Positions 5,633-5,840 of a stretch of 5,840 nt of DNA are shown here, one piece after another. This DNA is from Anaerolineales bacterium (GTDB lineage: Bacteria; Chloroflexota; Anaerolineae; Anaerolineales; UBA4823). The stretch is taken from the NCBI GenBank assembly GCA_026415275.1, contig JAOAHK010000183.1:1-5840 (forward strand), read 5' to 3'. The notes below the pieces were generated by a model. The model did no database searches. It was not told where the DNA came from and was given only the letters and a program-made list of their open reading frames with translations. Position numbers and translations under genes: made by a program. Within the stretch, counting starts at the first letter, position 1. Every line of letters starts with the position of its first letter.

Positions 5633-5840
5633 TTGTCATCCGTAAGCGTTTCTCCAACTCAGGAAGGGAGCCGTCAAAAATCTTTTTTAGAAGAGGTCAT
5701 CGAAAACACCCCAGGTGATTGCCATTTGCTAAATTGCATTCAGTGCGGAACTTGCGGTGGTTCTTGCCCTTCTGGACAAGATATGGATCACACGCCGAGA
5801 GCCATTTTTGCGATGATCTCCGCCGGCTTCAAGAAGGAAG
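5633..5840 (+). CDS. HdrC-like [4Fe-4S] protein, N-terminal part (runs off the right edge)
   Basis: From TTG at 5633 the frame stays open for 69 codons to the window edge. After a polar N-terminal stretch, Cys35, Cys38, Cys41 and Cys45 form CIQCGTCGGSCP, a [4Fe-4S] ferredoxin motif, followed by MDHTPRAIFAMISAGFKKE. The sequence 'C-x-x-C-G-x-C-x-x-x-C-P...(D/M)...P-R...I...I-x-x-G' is typical of heterodisulfide reductase subunit C and relatives (HdrC-like, also the iron-sulfur subunits of some succinate dehydrogenase/fumarate reductase-type complexes). In non-methanogens such subunits pair with HdrB-like Cys-rich (CCG) proteins and often HdrA, moving electrons between ferredoxin, NAD(P)H and disulfides. 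The protein looks soluble so far. Cys30 is an extra cysteine before the motif. The second cluster motif and the partners lie beyond the edge, so the exact complex is unknown. Confidence 0.8.
   Translation, partial: MSSVSVSPTQEGSRQKSFLEEVIENTPGDCHLLNCIQCGTCGGSCPSGQDMDHTPRAIFAMISAGFKKE

Overview
The window reads as a piece of chromosome from a moderately AT-leaning anaerobic bacterium. The best guess is Chloroflexota, Anaerolineae-like. This rests on an SH3b surface protein with a Thr/Pro-rich stalk, a double zinc-ribbon protein with an uncharacterised N-terminal domain, and an HdrC-like iron-sulfur subunit. The taxonomic call is inference from protein style; no rRNA or other marker is present.

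Layout from left to right. (1) Positions 1-288, minus: the N-terminal 96 codons of an iron-containing alcohol dehydrogenase, running off the left edge. (2) Positions 382-2541, plus: a tight three-gene cluster of a LytR-CpsA-Psr (LCP) cell-envelope ligase, smpB (trans-translation; 10-nt gap) and an uncharacterised 263-residue protein overlapping smpB by 4 nt. (3) Positions 2551-3162, minus: a secreted or membrane-anchored SH3b protein, convergent with the cluster and only 9 nt from it. (4) Positions 3293-3883, plus: a double zinc-ribbon protein divergent from the SH3b gene, with a symmetric -10-like element between them. (5) Positions 3920-5383, minus: glucose-6-phosphate dehydrogenase (zwf). 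(6) Positions 5633-5840, plus: the start of an HdrC-like [4Fe-4S] protein with a very strong ribosome binding site and a TTG start, running off the right edge.

The genes do not form one pathway. The LCP protein and the SH3b protein are both envelope factors, SmpB is housekeeping, zwf supplies NADPH through the oxidative pentose phosphate route, and the flanking dehydrogenase and HdrC-like genes suggest fermentative or anaerobic redox metabolism. Transcription changes direction at nearly every boundary, so the regulatory sequence is concentrated in three divergent spacers: 289-381, 3163-3292 and 5384-5632. I saw no tRNA, rRNA, CRISPR array, insertion sequence or phage gene. The most interesting items are the bidirectional promoter-like element, the homopolymer-rich surface protein gene, the two uncharacterised proteins, and the inverted repeats in the leader of the HdrC-like gene. 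I see no clearly new multi-gene system here.
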